Positions 1 through 8,140 of a stretch of DNA of 22,805 nt are shown piece by piece. The translations under genes and the position numbers were made by a program. The DNA is from Pachysolen tannophilus NRRL Y-2460 (lineage: Eukaryota; Ascomycota; Pichiomycetes; Alaninales; Pachysolenaceae), in the NCBI GenBank assembly GCA_001661245.1, contig KV454012.1:221436-244240 (forward strand), given 5' to 3'. The notes under the pieces are model-generated. The model saw only the letters and a list, made by a program, of their open reading frames with translations, searched no databases and had not been told where the DNA came from. Positions within the stretch are counted from its first letter, which is position 1; the number at the start of each line of letters is the position of its first letter.

Positions 1-35
1 TTTTTTTTTTTTTTTTTGGTTTTCTTCGCTTTTCT

Positions 36-82
36 ATAAAATAAAATAAAATAAAATAAAATAAAATAAAATAAAATAAAAA
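36..82. repeat. ATAAA pentanucleotide microsatellite
   Basis: About nine tandem copies of ATAAA lie just downstream of the MDM38-like stop codon, in its presumed 3' UTR or terminator. A 17-base T run opens the window at 1-17. Simple-sequence DNA, probably length-variable; no function is visible beyond AT-rich 3' end-forming sequence. Confidence 0.9.
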
Positions 83-126
83 GTTTTTAATTTTTTTTTT
101 TTGGTTTTTTTATTTTTTATTTTTCA

Positions 127-1707
127 TCACTTTTTTGGTGGTGGTGATGATGATGACTTTTTATCAACGTCTTCCAAAGCATCCTTCATTTCTTGTTGAG
201 GTTTTACAGTTTCTTGAACGATTTCTTCTTTTTCTTTAGCATCTTGTTCATCTTTAGTCTTTTCATCAGGTTTTTCATTTTTTTCAGTGGTTTCTTTCTT
301 TTCGTTAGCTTCAGTCTTTGCATTTTCTTTATTTTGAATTTCATCTTCATAATCACTTAATTTAATATCATCTTTAACAACTTGTTCTGAAGATTTTGCC
401 TGTTCATTTTCTTCTTTAATTAATTCATCTTGTTCTTTCAAAATATTCAATTTCAATTTACTATCCTTACTTTCAATCTCCAGTTTAGTTACGTTGTAAA
501 CTTCATCAGGGATAGAACTTAAGACTGCTAATAATGCATCATAATAATTTTCTAAATCATCAGCATGTTCTCCATATGTAAAAGTTGAAGATAAAATTAA
601 TAAAGTTGATGGAATTTTTTGACGTAATCTTAAATCTAACCAAATACGTAAATCATCTCTTAATCTTGCAGGAGAAACACCTAAAGTTTTTATACCTCTT
701 GAAGCACATGCACTTTGTAATTCAGGAATACTCAAGCTATCAACACCTTCATAATCTATAGCTCTATCATCTTTAATAATTTGTAATAATCTATATCTAA
801 TTTGATATCTTAACATTGGATCAGTACCAAAATGGCTTAAATTCATATATTTTGCCATTGCAACAAGTTGTGGTCTAGATAAATTATCCAAAACTTGATC
901 ATTTTTAAAGTATCTTGCAACTCTTAATAAATGTTCTATTGTTGGTTTTTTAACTCCAGTATTTAAAATTTTGAAAAATTCTACAAAATCTTTTTTCTCT
1001 TCATCAGTAACTTGTTTTGGAATTTTTAATCCACTTTCTGAAACAGTTTTTTGTATATATTCTGAAGTTTTCTTTCTTGTATCCAATAAAGTTTTCTTTT
1101 TCTGATTTTTATCTGCAGTAGATTCATAAGTTGAAGGTAAAAGGTTTGGAAATAATTTTAAAGCAATTGGTAATAATAATTCTGCAAATGGAATAATAAT
1201 AAACATTGAAAATGGTAAAAGTCTCAGAATATCACCAAGAGTTCTTGAAAGTTGAGAATTTTCTCTTCTTGATAATTCATAACCTGCAGCAAGTTTCATT
1301 AATAATTTCAGTGAAACTTTACATTCATAACCTAATAATTTTGTACCATCCCAATAATGATGAGCTTCATGTTTTATCTTTTCCCAAAGAGTCAATTTTT
1401 TATCAGTCTTGGCAACTGCACCACCACCATTGCTACTACTACTTGAATCTTGAGTTTTTTTAGATTCTTGTAATTTTAAATCTCCAGCTACAACATTAGA
1501 ACTCCCCAGTTTTGGTAATTTCTCCTTAGTAGAATCTGTCTCATTCAAACCAGGAGTTGTTGAATAAAATTGAAACCTAGTATTAACAGTATTCCCATTC
1601 AAATTAAGTACTCTTCCACCAATGGGTAATACTCGCTGATTATTATTAAATGCCAATGCCCGAACCTTTGTACTGGTTGAAGTGGCAATTCTAAAACTTA
1701 AACTCAT
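127..1707 (-). CDS. MDM38: LETM1-family mitochondrial inner-membrane protein (Mdm38/Ylh47-like)
   Basis: 526 aa. Family members sit in the mitochondrial inner membrane, support K+/H+ exchange and assist ribosome-coupled insertion of respiratory-chain proteins. The frame is open further upstream, but the first ATG is at 1707; it begins a basic, Ser/Thr-rich, acid-free N-terminus ([17 protein letters not shown]) typical of a mitochondrial presequence. A Ser/Lys-rich stretch leads to the LETM1 core, with one hydrophobic segment near residues 165-190 ([18 protein letters not shown]), then the conserved matrix-side ribosome-binding-like region ([47 protein letters not shown]). The C-terminal ~110 residues are Lys/Glu-rich, likely coiled coil, ending in a Ser/Pro run. 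Length is close to S. cerevisiae Mdm38. It could equally be the Ylh47 paralogue; the family is certain, the exact orthologue is inferred. Confidence 0.88.
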   Translation of the reverse strand: MSLSFRIATSTSTKVRALAFNNNQRVLPIGGRVLNLNGNTVNTRFQFYSTTPGLNETDSTKEKLPKLGSSNVVAGDLKLQESKKTQDSSSSSNGGGAVAKTDKKLTLWEKIKHEAHHYWDGTKLLGYECKVSLKLLMKLAAGYELSRRENSQLSRTLGDILRLLPFSMFIIIPFAELLLPIALKLFPNLLPSTYESTADKNQKKKTLLDTRKKTSEYIQKTVSESGLKIPKQVTDEEKKDFVEFFKILNTGVKKPTIEHLLRVARYFKNDQVLDNLSRPQLVAMAKYMNLSHFGTDPMLRYQIRYRLLQIIKDDRAIDYEGVDSLSIPELQSACASRGIKTLGVSPARLRDDLRIWLDLRLRQKIPSTLLILSSTFTYGEHADDLENYYDALLAVLSSIPDEVYNVTKLEIESKDSKLKLNILKEQDELIKEENEQAKSSEQVVKDDIKLSDYEDEIQNKENAKTEANEKKETTEKNEKPDEKTKDEQDAKEKEEIVQETVKPQQEMKDALEDVDKKSSSSPPPKK

Positions 1708-2359
1708 TACCAAAATTGCATACACATATAAATTCACACCTATTAAAAAAAATAAAAAAATTAATATTTCCTTTCTTCTTCTTGTATTCTTCTTTTTTTT
1801 TTTTTCTTTTTCCTTTTTTCCCCTTTTTTACTTTTTCTGTGTTTCAACCTTTTACTAATCTCTGAAAACCGATGAAAAAACCACTTCTATATAGAATTCA
1901 ATCAATTCTATATAGTTGGTATTATTGACATTAAAATAATTGTTATTGGTACAAAACAATTTCTACCCCCCAAAAAGAGAAGAAAAAAAAAAAAAAAAAA
2001 ATTTTTTTTCCGGAAAAAGGGCAAAGGGCAAGTCTGGAGATGGAAAAAAATTTAAAGAAAAACATAGAAAAAATTACTAGAAATAGTAATTCTTACACTA
2101 GAATGGCCAAAAAAAAAAAAAAAAAAATCCCCAAGTGGTAATTTCTGGTGCTCATGTATCAATGGTGAGGTTATTTAGTGGAGAAAAGGGCAGATTTTAA
2201 GCCTAAGAGATAAACCCAAAATTGCCTAATCGGGTAATTTTCTAAGGTGATATATATATATATATATAATATATATAATATATATAATAAAAGATATTAT
2301 GGTATTAAATAAGTTAGTTATTTTGTTATTCTTGTGGTATAGGTTTTATCTTGATAAGG
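1708..2359. promoter_or_regulatory. Divergent intergenic region, MDM38-like / Dsc4-like
   Basis: No gene seen. The 652 bp serve two divergently transcribed genes. It holds several poly-A/T runs (about 1796-1808, 1983-2000, 2109-2126), a TA-rich stretch at 2250-2290 that could supply TATA-type elements to the plus-strand gene, and a 12-bp palindrome TTCTATATAGAA at 1885-1896 whose first ten bases recur at 1906-1915. No known factor site is confidently recognised. Confidence 0.6.
1885..1915. repeat. TTCTATATAG direct repeat, first copy within a palindrome
   Basis: TTCTATATAG occurs at 1885-1894 and 1906-1915, starts 21 bp apart, about two helical turns. The first copy extends to the palindrome TTCTATATAGAA. 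Two same-face copies about 180-205 bp upstream of the MDM38-like ATG could be a regulatory element, but AT-rich repeats also arise by chance. Confidence 0.4.
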
Positions 2360-3277
2360 ATGAGTTCTAATTCGAATTTTCCTATGAGAATGCCTGGATC
2401 ATTTCCTGGCTTTTCTGGAGCTTCAAATTTTTTTGGGGGAACCGATAATAATAGAAATAGCAATAATGTAATTGATGAAGAAGAATTAAATAAGATTCAT
2501 TTAAATATGGTTCAAACTAGGAAACAAAAATGTAAAAAATTTCAACATTTATTATTACAAGAATATGATACTATTACTATATCAATATTAATTATTGCTT
2601 ATTATTTTGATAATTCTGTTTTTAAATTATTTATACGATATTCATTACAATATTATTTATTAAATTTAAATGATTTTTTAGATACATTAATTGAACTGAA
2701 TCAAATTGATATTTTAAGTACAAGTACAATAGAAGATCAAGAATTACAAAGATCATTAAATAATTCAATTCAATTACTTCGATCAAGGTATCAATCAAGT
2801 TTAAAAATTGGTTTATTACTTTTTAATGGATTTTGTATTTTAGATCATTCTTTTAATTTAAAAAATTTACCAATATCGTCATTAAAAGGAAAAGGAGAAT
2901 ATTTACATGGTTTTTGGTTTTTAAATGTAATAGGACAATCACCTTTAAATTCAAAATACCCTATTGTAATGGCAGATTTATTAATTTTATGTTTACAATG
3001 TTGTTTATATAAATTTAAATTTCAATCCATTAATCAAAACCATGATCATGATCATGATCATGATTCAATGGATTTAATAGAAGATGGATTTAGTGGTGAA
3101 CCTATTGTATCAACAATAGATTTAGTCCCAAATATTGGTATTAAAGATATAATGAATACAATAGGTTTAAAAAAATTATCATTACATAATAACAACCAAA
3201 TTCTAGATCCTGAATATCGTCCTTTTACTTCAACTATAAGGTCATCAGAATCTACTGGATCTTATGGAGCGGTCTAG
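2360..3277 (+). CDS. DUF1746 (Dsc4-like) membrane protein, probable Dsc ubiquitin-ligase subunit
   Basis: 305 aa from the first ATG at 2360 (the frame opens nine bases earlier at a TTG). The core matches the fungal DUF1746 family: a basic segment (TRKQKCKKF), a membrane pair around residues 70-110 (ITISILIIAYYFDNSVFKLF), a second hydrophobic segment (LKIGLLLFNGFCIL), the family signature GEYLHGFWFLNVIGQ, and a last hydrophobic helix (MADLLILCLQCCLYKF). From family knowledge, DUF1746 occurs in S. pombe Dsc4, part of the Golgi/endosomal Dsc E3 complex, and in its S. cerevisiae counterparts that direct that complex to Golgi or vacuole; such a role is inferred here. Oddity: a His-Asp repeat (HDHDHDHDS) after the last membrane segment, encoded by CATGAT repeats. 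The Met/Pro/Gly/Asn-rich N-terminus looks disordered. Confidence 0.78.
   Translation: MSSNSNFPMRMPGSFPGFSGASNFFGGTDNNRNSNNVIDEEELNKIHLNMVQTRKQKCKKFQHLLLQEYDTITISILIIAYYFDNSVFKLFIRYSLQYYLLNLNDFLDTLIELNQIDILSTSTIEDQELQRSLNNSIQLLRSRYQSSLKIGLLLFNGFCILDHSFNLKNLPISSLKGKGEYLHGFWFLNVIGQSPLNSKYPIVMADLLILCLQCCLYKFKFQSINQNHDHDHDHDSMDLIEDGFSGEPIVSTIDLVPNIGIKDIMNTIGLKKLSLHNNNQILDPEYRPFTSTIRSSESTGSYGAV
3037..3063 (+). repeat. In-frame CATGAT hexanucleotide repeat encoding His-Asp
   Basis: About four tandem CATGAT units inside the Dsc4-like gene encode alternating His and Asp. The repeat keeps frame whatever its copy number, so it may vary between strains. Histidine/acid alternation can bind divalent metals, but no such function is shown. 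Confidence 0.85.
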
Positions 3278-4169
3278 ATACTATGTTTTCCATACCCTAT
3301 CATACATTACATACCCTTGAAGTTAAGTTAAGTTAAGTTCACCCACTCACCCTCCCTTTGATTGCTCTAGAACATGGATTGAAAATGCATAGTGGAATAA
3401 AAATAAGGGCGGTGGGAGAAGATTTTTTTCCCTCCACCACCGCTTGCCGCTGAAACCGCTGACACAACTTGTCACTTGCCGCCGCCGCCACCCATTTCGT
3501 CTACCCTTTTTTTTTCTTTTTTTTTTCTTTTTAGACCCCATTCCAGGCTCTGTTTCAACCCGCTCTCAACCCGCCCTGGACTCGCTTTTTTTTTTTGCTA
3601 GACCAGCTAGACCAGCTAGACCAACTTACTACCGTATACCGTCTTGTTATTATACCTGTACGGCTGAGCTCACCTGACCTCACCTATAGCCCTTGTTAGC
3701 CGGGCCACTAAGGCTTTCTACCCGCCTGATCCACCACCCGCCCGCACTTCCCTTCTTTCCATTCCCTTCTTGCCTGGGCCACCCGCTACTTTTAAGCCAA
3801 TAAATTAGCTTACGTCATGTTTTTTTTTTTGCTTATAATTTTTTAATTTTTTTTACTTTTTTTCTTTGTATATTCGGAAAGGCTGTTTGAATGAGAGGAG
3901 TTTAAGTGATGCTGTTTTCAATAATAATACATGTGGTTAGGTTTTCTATATATCAAATACAAATAAATAAATAAATAAATAATAATAATTAATAATTTAT
4001 TTAAAATCTTGTAATTAATTAATTTAATCAAATATTATCTTTTTTTTTTTTTTACTTTTTTGATAGATAGATTTTAAAAATTATTACTATGTTAATCTGA
4101 AAGATAAAAAAGATAAATAAAAAAAAAAAATTTTTTATATAAAGATTTTATAAAAATACAAAGAGCGAT
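3278..4169. other. Long spacer with a GC-rich, C-rich island (about 3400-3800)
   Basis: This 892-bp gap between two plus-strand genes is unlike the other spacers. After three GTTAA-type repeats (about 3319-3339), roughly 3400-3800 is much richer in G+C than anything else non-coding here, with C on the plus strand and G on the minus strand. It holds a 7-bp inverted repeat (GCGGTGG 3409-3415 / CCACCGC 3437-3443), three tandem GCTAGACCA units and paired CTCACCT units. Beyond 3800 it returns to AT-rich DNA with an AAATA-type repeat near 3960-3985 and T runs. The open frames across it (3444-3677 plus, 3347-3541 minus) are low-complexity and match no family I know. I see no tRNA B-box. It may be an unannotated RNA gene, a remnant, or an unusual SLM promoter. 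Confidence 0.6.
3597..3623 (+). repeat. Three perfect tandem copies of GCTAGACCA
   Basis: The 9-bp unit occurs at 3597-3605, 3606-3614 and 3615-3623 without mismatches, inside the GC-rich island. Not low-complexity DNA; it could be a local duplication or an array of binding sites. Confidence 0.9.
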
Positions 4170-6782
4170 ATGTATCAAATGCCAAATAATGCTAATGCTA
4201 GCTCTAGCAATCAATCAGATGTTAATTATTTTGATTATAGGAATTTGAATAGTAATCCGTCATTATATTCGGAATCAACAACTTCATCTTCTTTTTTATT
4301 TAATGAACTGAATAATGTTTCGCCGCCGATACCAGAAGATTCAAATGATGATTCAAATTTATTATATGGGAATTTAATTTTACCGCTGTCACATCCAAAT
4401 TCTCCATACCATATTTCATTACCTGTAAAGACGGCGGTACCAACTCAAGAGTTGGCTAAAAGATTTACAATTTGGAAAAAAATTATTAAACAATTAATTT
4501 TTTATTTTAAAGAAGTTGCAGTATTAAGACAACATTATTATCAATTAAATTTACATATGTTAGATAATATTCAATTTTTATCTGGTAATTCCAAAAATAA
4601 AAAAGGTGGTGGTAATAGTGGTATTAATGGCGGTGGTGGTATGAACACCATGAATTCAGGAACTATGTCACCAGGAGGAAATTCAATTAATAATAGTGGG
4701 AATGGTCTTACACCAAATCAAGATATTTTTTTTGGTAGTTCTGAAGATAAATTTATAAATTCATCTTTTTTACCAATTAATTCAAAATCAGTACAAAGTA
4801 TTCCTGCAACTTTATTTAATTATCATAAATCTTTAAGTGAAAAAGAATTAATAACTTATAGTGAATTAACTTTAAAAATTATACCCAGATTAGAAAATTT
4901 GAAAAAATCTTTAAATTTTAAAATAAAAGAAATTTTAAATTTAAAATCAGATTTTAAATTTACAAGATTAAGAACAGAAGTTGCAATGACAGGTCAAATT
5001 TTAAATAGTTATATTTCTTCAATTGAAATGTTAGAAAAAGGTTATGTTACAGCAAATTCATGGGGTCAATCTACAGATCAATCTAATTCAACAATAAAAA
5101 TTTCTGGTAAAAATGATCCTTATTTATTAAAACTTCAATTGGATTTACAATTGAAAAAACAATTATTGGAAGAAAATTATTTAAAAGAAGCTTTTGTAAA
5201 TTTACAAAATTCAGCTTTAGAATTAGAAAAAATCATTTATAAAGAATTACAAAATGCAATGAAAAATTATAGTAAATTAATTAATACAGAAATTGAAAGT
5301 GTTAAAATTTCTTTAATTAATGATTTAAGTGATAATTTTTTACAAAATAATCAATCAATTGATTGGAATTATTTTATAAATAATGATAATAATAAAAATT
5401 TTATCAAAATTGATAATACAGATGCATTGAAAATTAAAAAATTATCAGATATTTCTTATCCTTATCAACAAAAATTATTGGGAAAATGTATAAGATCTGG
5501 ATATCTTGAAAAAAAATCAAAATTTTTAAAAAATTATAGTAGATTTTTTTACGTTTTAACTTTAAATTATTTTCATGAATTTAAAACAAATGATAGGAAA
5601 AAAGATCCATACCCAATTTCTTCTATTAATTTAAATCAATGTGTATTGACTGATTATGAAAATGATAGAAAATTAATTTTACATACAAGAAATAACAATG
5701 GTTCTACAATGAATTATGTTTTCAAATGTAATGACTCAAAAGAATTGACAAAGTGGTATAACGATTTAAAAGAATTGACAAGTTTTAATGATTCCATCGA
5801 AAGAAATAGATATTTTGAATTGAAATATAAAGATGGTTATAATAATAGTATCAATTCTTCATCATCTGCATCTACTGATTTTACTAAAAATTCGGGTTCA
5901 ACAAATCAAAGTTCTATTTCAGGTTCATCAGGTGATCTTCAAGGTTCTACTTTAAGTCTTCCTAAAATTAATAATAACGCTAATAGTAGCACTGGCAATT
6001 TTCTCAAGAATCATAAGAAATCATCATCGTCATCATCATCATTATTACAAAAATCTCTTAATTTCAATCAATCATTACCAAAACCTAAATCTGCTACTAA
6101 TCTTTCTAATTTGAAAAACAACGCATTATCTACTGGATCTGGAGGTTCTTCATCATTTTCTGATACTTCAACTTTAAATACTCCGGGAAGTGATTCAACA
6201 CCTCGTGCAGAAGATGCTCATAAACTGGGACAAATTACTATGCATTTGAATTTATCCAATCAAAATTTGATTCCTAATATTGTTGTTGGTGAATCACCTA
6301 GTGGATTAGATACTGCTTCATCCAGATCTACTCCAACAAATACCCTCAGAGTCTCTGGTAGACCTATTCCTGGTGAAGGTGGAGATTATTTTGGCAACAT
6401 TGCTAATAATTCCACATCACAAGGTGAAGGTGGTACAAGGCATTCAAGTTTACCAATAGTAGCATCAAATTCTTCAAACTCATCATTGACAAACATGCGA
6501 AATCAAGGGGCAGCAACTTCTCCTTCAGGTCAAAGAACTCCACCAGTGGCTAATAAGAATAATAAAAAATTCAACTACCGTATCCAACTACCTTCACCTC
6601 AGGGTAACTTAAACCAAATGGTTATGCATATGAACAGTAACGGTGGGACTCCAAACCCTGGTAATATTCCACAGACTCCCGGAGAGTTACCTAATCATTC
6701 CGTCAGTGAAATTATTAATGATTTCCAGCATACTCATATAGATAATGCCAATTATGATGAAGAACATAATAACACACAGTAG
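4170..6782 (+). CDS. SLM1: Slm1/Slm2-like PIP2-binding PH-domain protein of the plasma membrane
   Basis: 870 aa, longer than S. cerevisiae Slm1/Slm2 (about 650-690 aa) because of Asn/Ser/Gly-rich inserts. Slm proteins bind PI(4,5)P2 at eisosomes, relay membrane stress to TORC2-Ypk signalling and are calcineurin targets. A disordered N-terminus (1-90) leads into a helical F-BAR-like region (about 95-430, interrupted by a Gly/Asn insert near 140-170), then a PH domain at about 440-545 (starts SGYLEKKSKFLKNYSRFFYV, ends near KELTKWYNDLKELT), then a ~320-residue Ser/Thr/Pro-rich tail. PNIVVG at residues 702-707 fits the calcineurin-docking PxIxIT pattern, and Slm1/Slm2 are known to carry such a motif in the tail. 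Only one copy is in the window, so SLM1 versus SLM2 cannot be decided; the symbol stands for the pair. Confidence 0.85.
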   Translation: MYQMPNNANASSSNQSDVNYFDYRNLNSNPSLYSESTTSSSFLFNELNNVSPPIPEDSNDDSNLLYGNLILPLSHPNSPYHISLPVKTAVPTQELAKRFTIWKKIIKQLIFYFKEVAVLRQHYYQLNLHMLDNIQFLSGNSKNKKGGGNSGINGGGGMNTMNSGTMSPGGNSINNSGNGLTPNQDIFFGSSEDKFINSSFLPINSKSVQSIPATLFNYHKSLSEKELITYSELTLKIIPRLENLKKSLNFKIKEILNLKSDFKFTRLRTEVAMTGQILNSYISSIEMLEKGYVTANSWGQSTDQSNSTIKISGKNDPYLLKLQLDLQLKKQLLEENYLKEAFVNLQNSALELEKIIYKELQNAMKNYSKLINTEIESVKISLINDLSDNFLQNNQSIDWNYFINNDNNKNFIKIDNTDALKIKKLSDISYPYQQKLLGKCIRSGYLEKKSKFLKNYSRFFYVLTLNYFHEFKTNDRKKDPYPISSINLNQCVLTDYENDRKLILHTRNNNGSTMNYVFKCNDSKELTKWYNDLKELTSFNDSIERNRYFELKYKDGYNNSINSSSSASTDFTKNSGSTNQSSISGSSGDLQGSTLSLPKINNNANSSTGNFLKNHKKSSSSSSSLLQKSLNFNQSLPKPKSATNLSNLKNNALSTGSGGSSSFSDTSTLNTPGSDSTPRAEDAHKLGQITMHLNLSNQNLIPNIVVGESPSGLDTASSRSTPTNTLRVSGRPIPGEGGDYFGNIANNSTSQGEGGTRHSSLPIVASNSSNSSLTNMRNQGAATSPSGQRTPPVANKNNKKFNYRIQLPSPQGNLNQMVMHMNSNGGTPNPGNIPQTPGELPNHSVSEIINDFQHTHIDNANYDEEHNNTQ

Positions 6783-6794
6783 AAAAAATAAAAA

Positions 6795-6833
<39 letters not shown>

Positions 6834-7053
6834 AAGATGTGCCGTTTTTCTTGCTGTTAATATTTTATAAAAGTATATAAATTTGTTTATATCCAATTAC
6901 GCTGTATATTTTTTAAATTATTTTGCGCTTTCATTCCAGGTTATGGAATTTATTTTGATTTTATTCTATATTTTGTTTTTTTTTTTGAAAATATTTTTAT
7001 TTAGCATTAAGGTTTAATTATATAAAGGCGCATATATATATTAATATATATAT
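6783..7053. terminator. Convergent 3' region SLM / DUT1 with a 34-base poly-A run
   Basis: The tail-to-tail spacer begins with A-rich DNA immediately after the SLM stop, including an uninterrupted A run at 6797-6830, followed by AT-rich sequence and a TATATA stretch near 7030-7050. It probably contains the polyadenylation signals of both genes. Long homopolymers are also prone to length errors in assemblies. Confidence 0.6.
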
Positions 7054-7545
7054 TTATTGTTTTCCTGTACTTCCAAATCCTCCTTCACCTCTCTCCGTAT
7101 CATCCAACTCTTCTTTTGAAATTTCAGCAACCTCTGCATTAACAATCTTTTCCAAGACCAATTGTGCAATTCTATCACCTGCATTAATTTCAAAATCTTT
7201 ATCACCATGATTGAACAAGACAATTTTAACTTCACCTCTATAATCAGCATCAATCACACCAGCACCCGTTGAGATTCCATGCTTAACAGCTAAACCCGAT
7301 CTTGGTGCCACTCTACCATAAGTCCCAATCGGAACAATAATGGAAATGTCAGTAGAAACTAAACCTTGGCCTTTTGCTGGAATCAAAGCTTTTTCAGATG
7401 AATATAAATCATAACCTGCTGCAAAAGGAGATCCTCTTGTTGGTAATTTACCTGCTGGTGACCTTAAAAAAACCTTCAACTGCTCTGAAACTTTTGTCTT
7501 CTTAATCATTGGCTCCTCTTGTTGCTCTTGCTTATCAACGGACAT
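7054..7545 (-). CDS. DUT1: dUTP diphosphatase (dUTPase)
   Basis: 163 aa. Homotrimeric dUTPase hydrolyses dUTP to dUMP and pyrophosphate, keeping uracil out of DNA and supplying dUMP for dTMP synthesis. All five family motifs are present in order: AGYDLYSSE (43-51), APRSGLAVK (80-88), [13 protein letters not shown] (94-106, catalytic Asp99), [12 protein letters not shown] (123-134) and the C-terminal [10 protein letters not shown] (152-161). The ATG at 7545 is the first in frame; the two upstream codons are GTG AAT. The first ~20 residues (Gln/Glu/Lys-rich) are not part of the core fold. A perfect MCB element lies about 70 bp upstream, consistent with G1/S expression. Divergent from the MFS gene, convergent with the SLM gene. 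Confidence 0.97.
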   Translation of the reverse strand: MSVDKQEQQEEPMIKKTKVSEQLKVFLRSPAGKLPTRGSPFAAGYDLYSSEKALIPAKGQGLVSTDISIIVPIGTYGRVAPRSGLAVKHGISTGAGVIDADYRGEVKIVLFNHGDKDFEINAGDRIAQLVLEKIVNAEVAEISKEELDDTERGEGGFGSTGKQ

Positions 7546-7617
7546 ATTCACTATACCTATTGTTTATTACTATTTTGTGATTATAATTAAAATATAATTT
7601 ATATTAAAATGAAAAAA

Positions 7618-7623
7618 ACGCGT
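7618..7623. promoter_or_regulatory. MCB element (ACGCGT), probable MBF site for DUT1
   Basis: A perfect palindromic ACGCGT sits 73 bp upstream of the DUT1 ATG, and a second CGCGT core is at 7646-7650. MBF (Mbp1-Swi6) binds ACGCGT and drives G1/S transcription of DNA-precursor genes, a class that includes dUTPase. CG-rich hexamers are rare in DNA this AT-rich, which supports function. Confidence 0.7.
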
Positions 7624-7680
7624 ACTATATATTTAATATTTCACTCGCGTCTTCAAGTATTAGTTCATATGTGTCGCTAG

Positions 7681-7810
7681 TTTGTGTGTCGCTCGTCTGT
7701 GTGTCTGTGTGTCTGTGTGACACTGTCATTGTGACATGGCAAGTCAAAGACAACAAGACAACATGACATAGTGTGACATGACACAAAATAACATGACACT
7801 GACGTGTCTT
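7681..7810. repeat. GTGTGTC repeat and clustered TGACA/ATGAC motifs
   Basis: A TGTGTGTC-type simple repeat (about 7681-7718) runs into a cluster of GTGACAT, ATGACA and related words. Within it are GTGTGACATGACAC (7771-7784) and the inverted repeat GACAC-TGAC-GTGTC (7795-7808). The cluster resembles binding-site arrays in drug-transporter promoters, but I cannot assign a factor. Confidence 0.6.
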
Positions 7811-7846
7811 TTATCTTATGACGCTTTCCTCTTATATAATTTAAGG

Positions 7847-7884
7847 AAAGGTTCTTTAACTGAACCTTTTGGATCCCAAAAAGG
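7847..7884. repeat. Overlapping inverted repeats with mutually exclusive arms
   Basis: AAAGGTTC (7847-7854) and GAACCTTT (7862-7869) form a perfect 8-bp inverted repeat with a 7-base loop. The second arm also opens a 20-bp imperfect palindrome (7865-7884, centred on GGATCC). The shared central arm could pair either way. About 260-290 bp upstream of the MFS ATG; a dimeric factor site is the simplest reading. Confidence 0.65.
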
Positions 7885-8140
7885 CCCACACAAGAGAAAT
7901 TAGGCCAAAAACAAAAAAAAAAAAAAAAATTGGTTCAGATAATGGACCAAAGCCGCAGCGTTAAAAAAAAAAAATTTAAAGTTTAAAAACGACAATATTT
8001 CCGTTTTGGGAAATAGTTCCCATTTAAATTTGACTTTATGTCCGAAAACTTTAGTTATTTTATATATCAGGAAGGAGAATAATAGAATTTATAAGATTTA
8101 TATTCATTGATAAAAGTGTAGAAAGAAGAGACATTCAAGT

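Larger units (their letters stand above)
7546..8140. promoter_or_regulatory. Divergent promoter region DUT1 / MFS transporter
   Basis: 595 bp without a gene. In order it holds the MCB sites near DUT1 (7618-7650), a TGTGTGTC-type repeat (about 7681-7718), a cluster of TGACA/ATGAC motifs (7715-7810), overlapping palindromes (7847-7884), then A-rich DNA leading to the MFS start. Open frames here are low-complexity and not credible genes. Confidence 0.75.

Noticed and set aside
3444-3677. 77-codon plus frame and a 64-codon minus frame (3347-3541) in the GC-rich island
   Set aside because: Low-complexity (poly-Phe/Lys, Pro/Arg-rich) from T and C tracts, with no family likeness. I describe the island as non-coding DNA of unknown role instead.
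3278-4169. tRNA, snoRNA or LTR in the long spacer
   Set aside because: No B-box (GGTTCGANNCC), no C/D-box pair and no TG...CA terminal repeats with a duplicated target were found by eye.
7677-7889. 70-codon minus frame in the DUT1/MFS promoter
   Set aside because: His/Thr-repeat sequence generated by the GTGTGTC repeat and TGACA cluster; promoter DNA.
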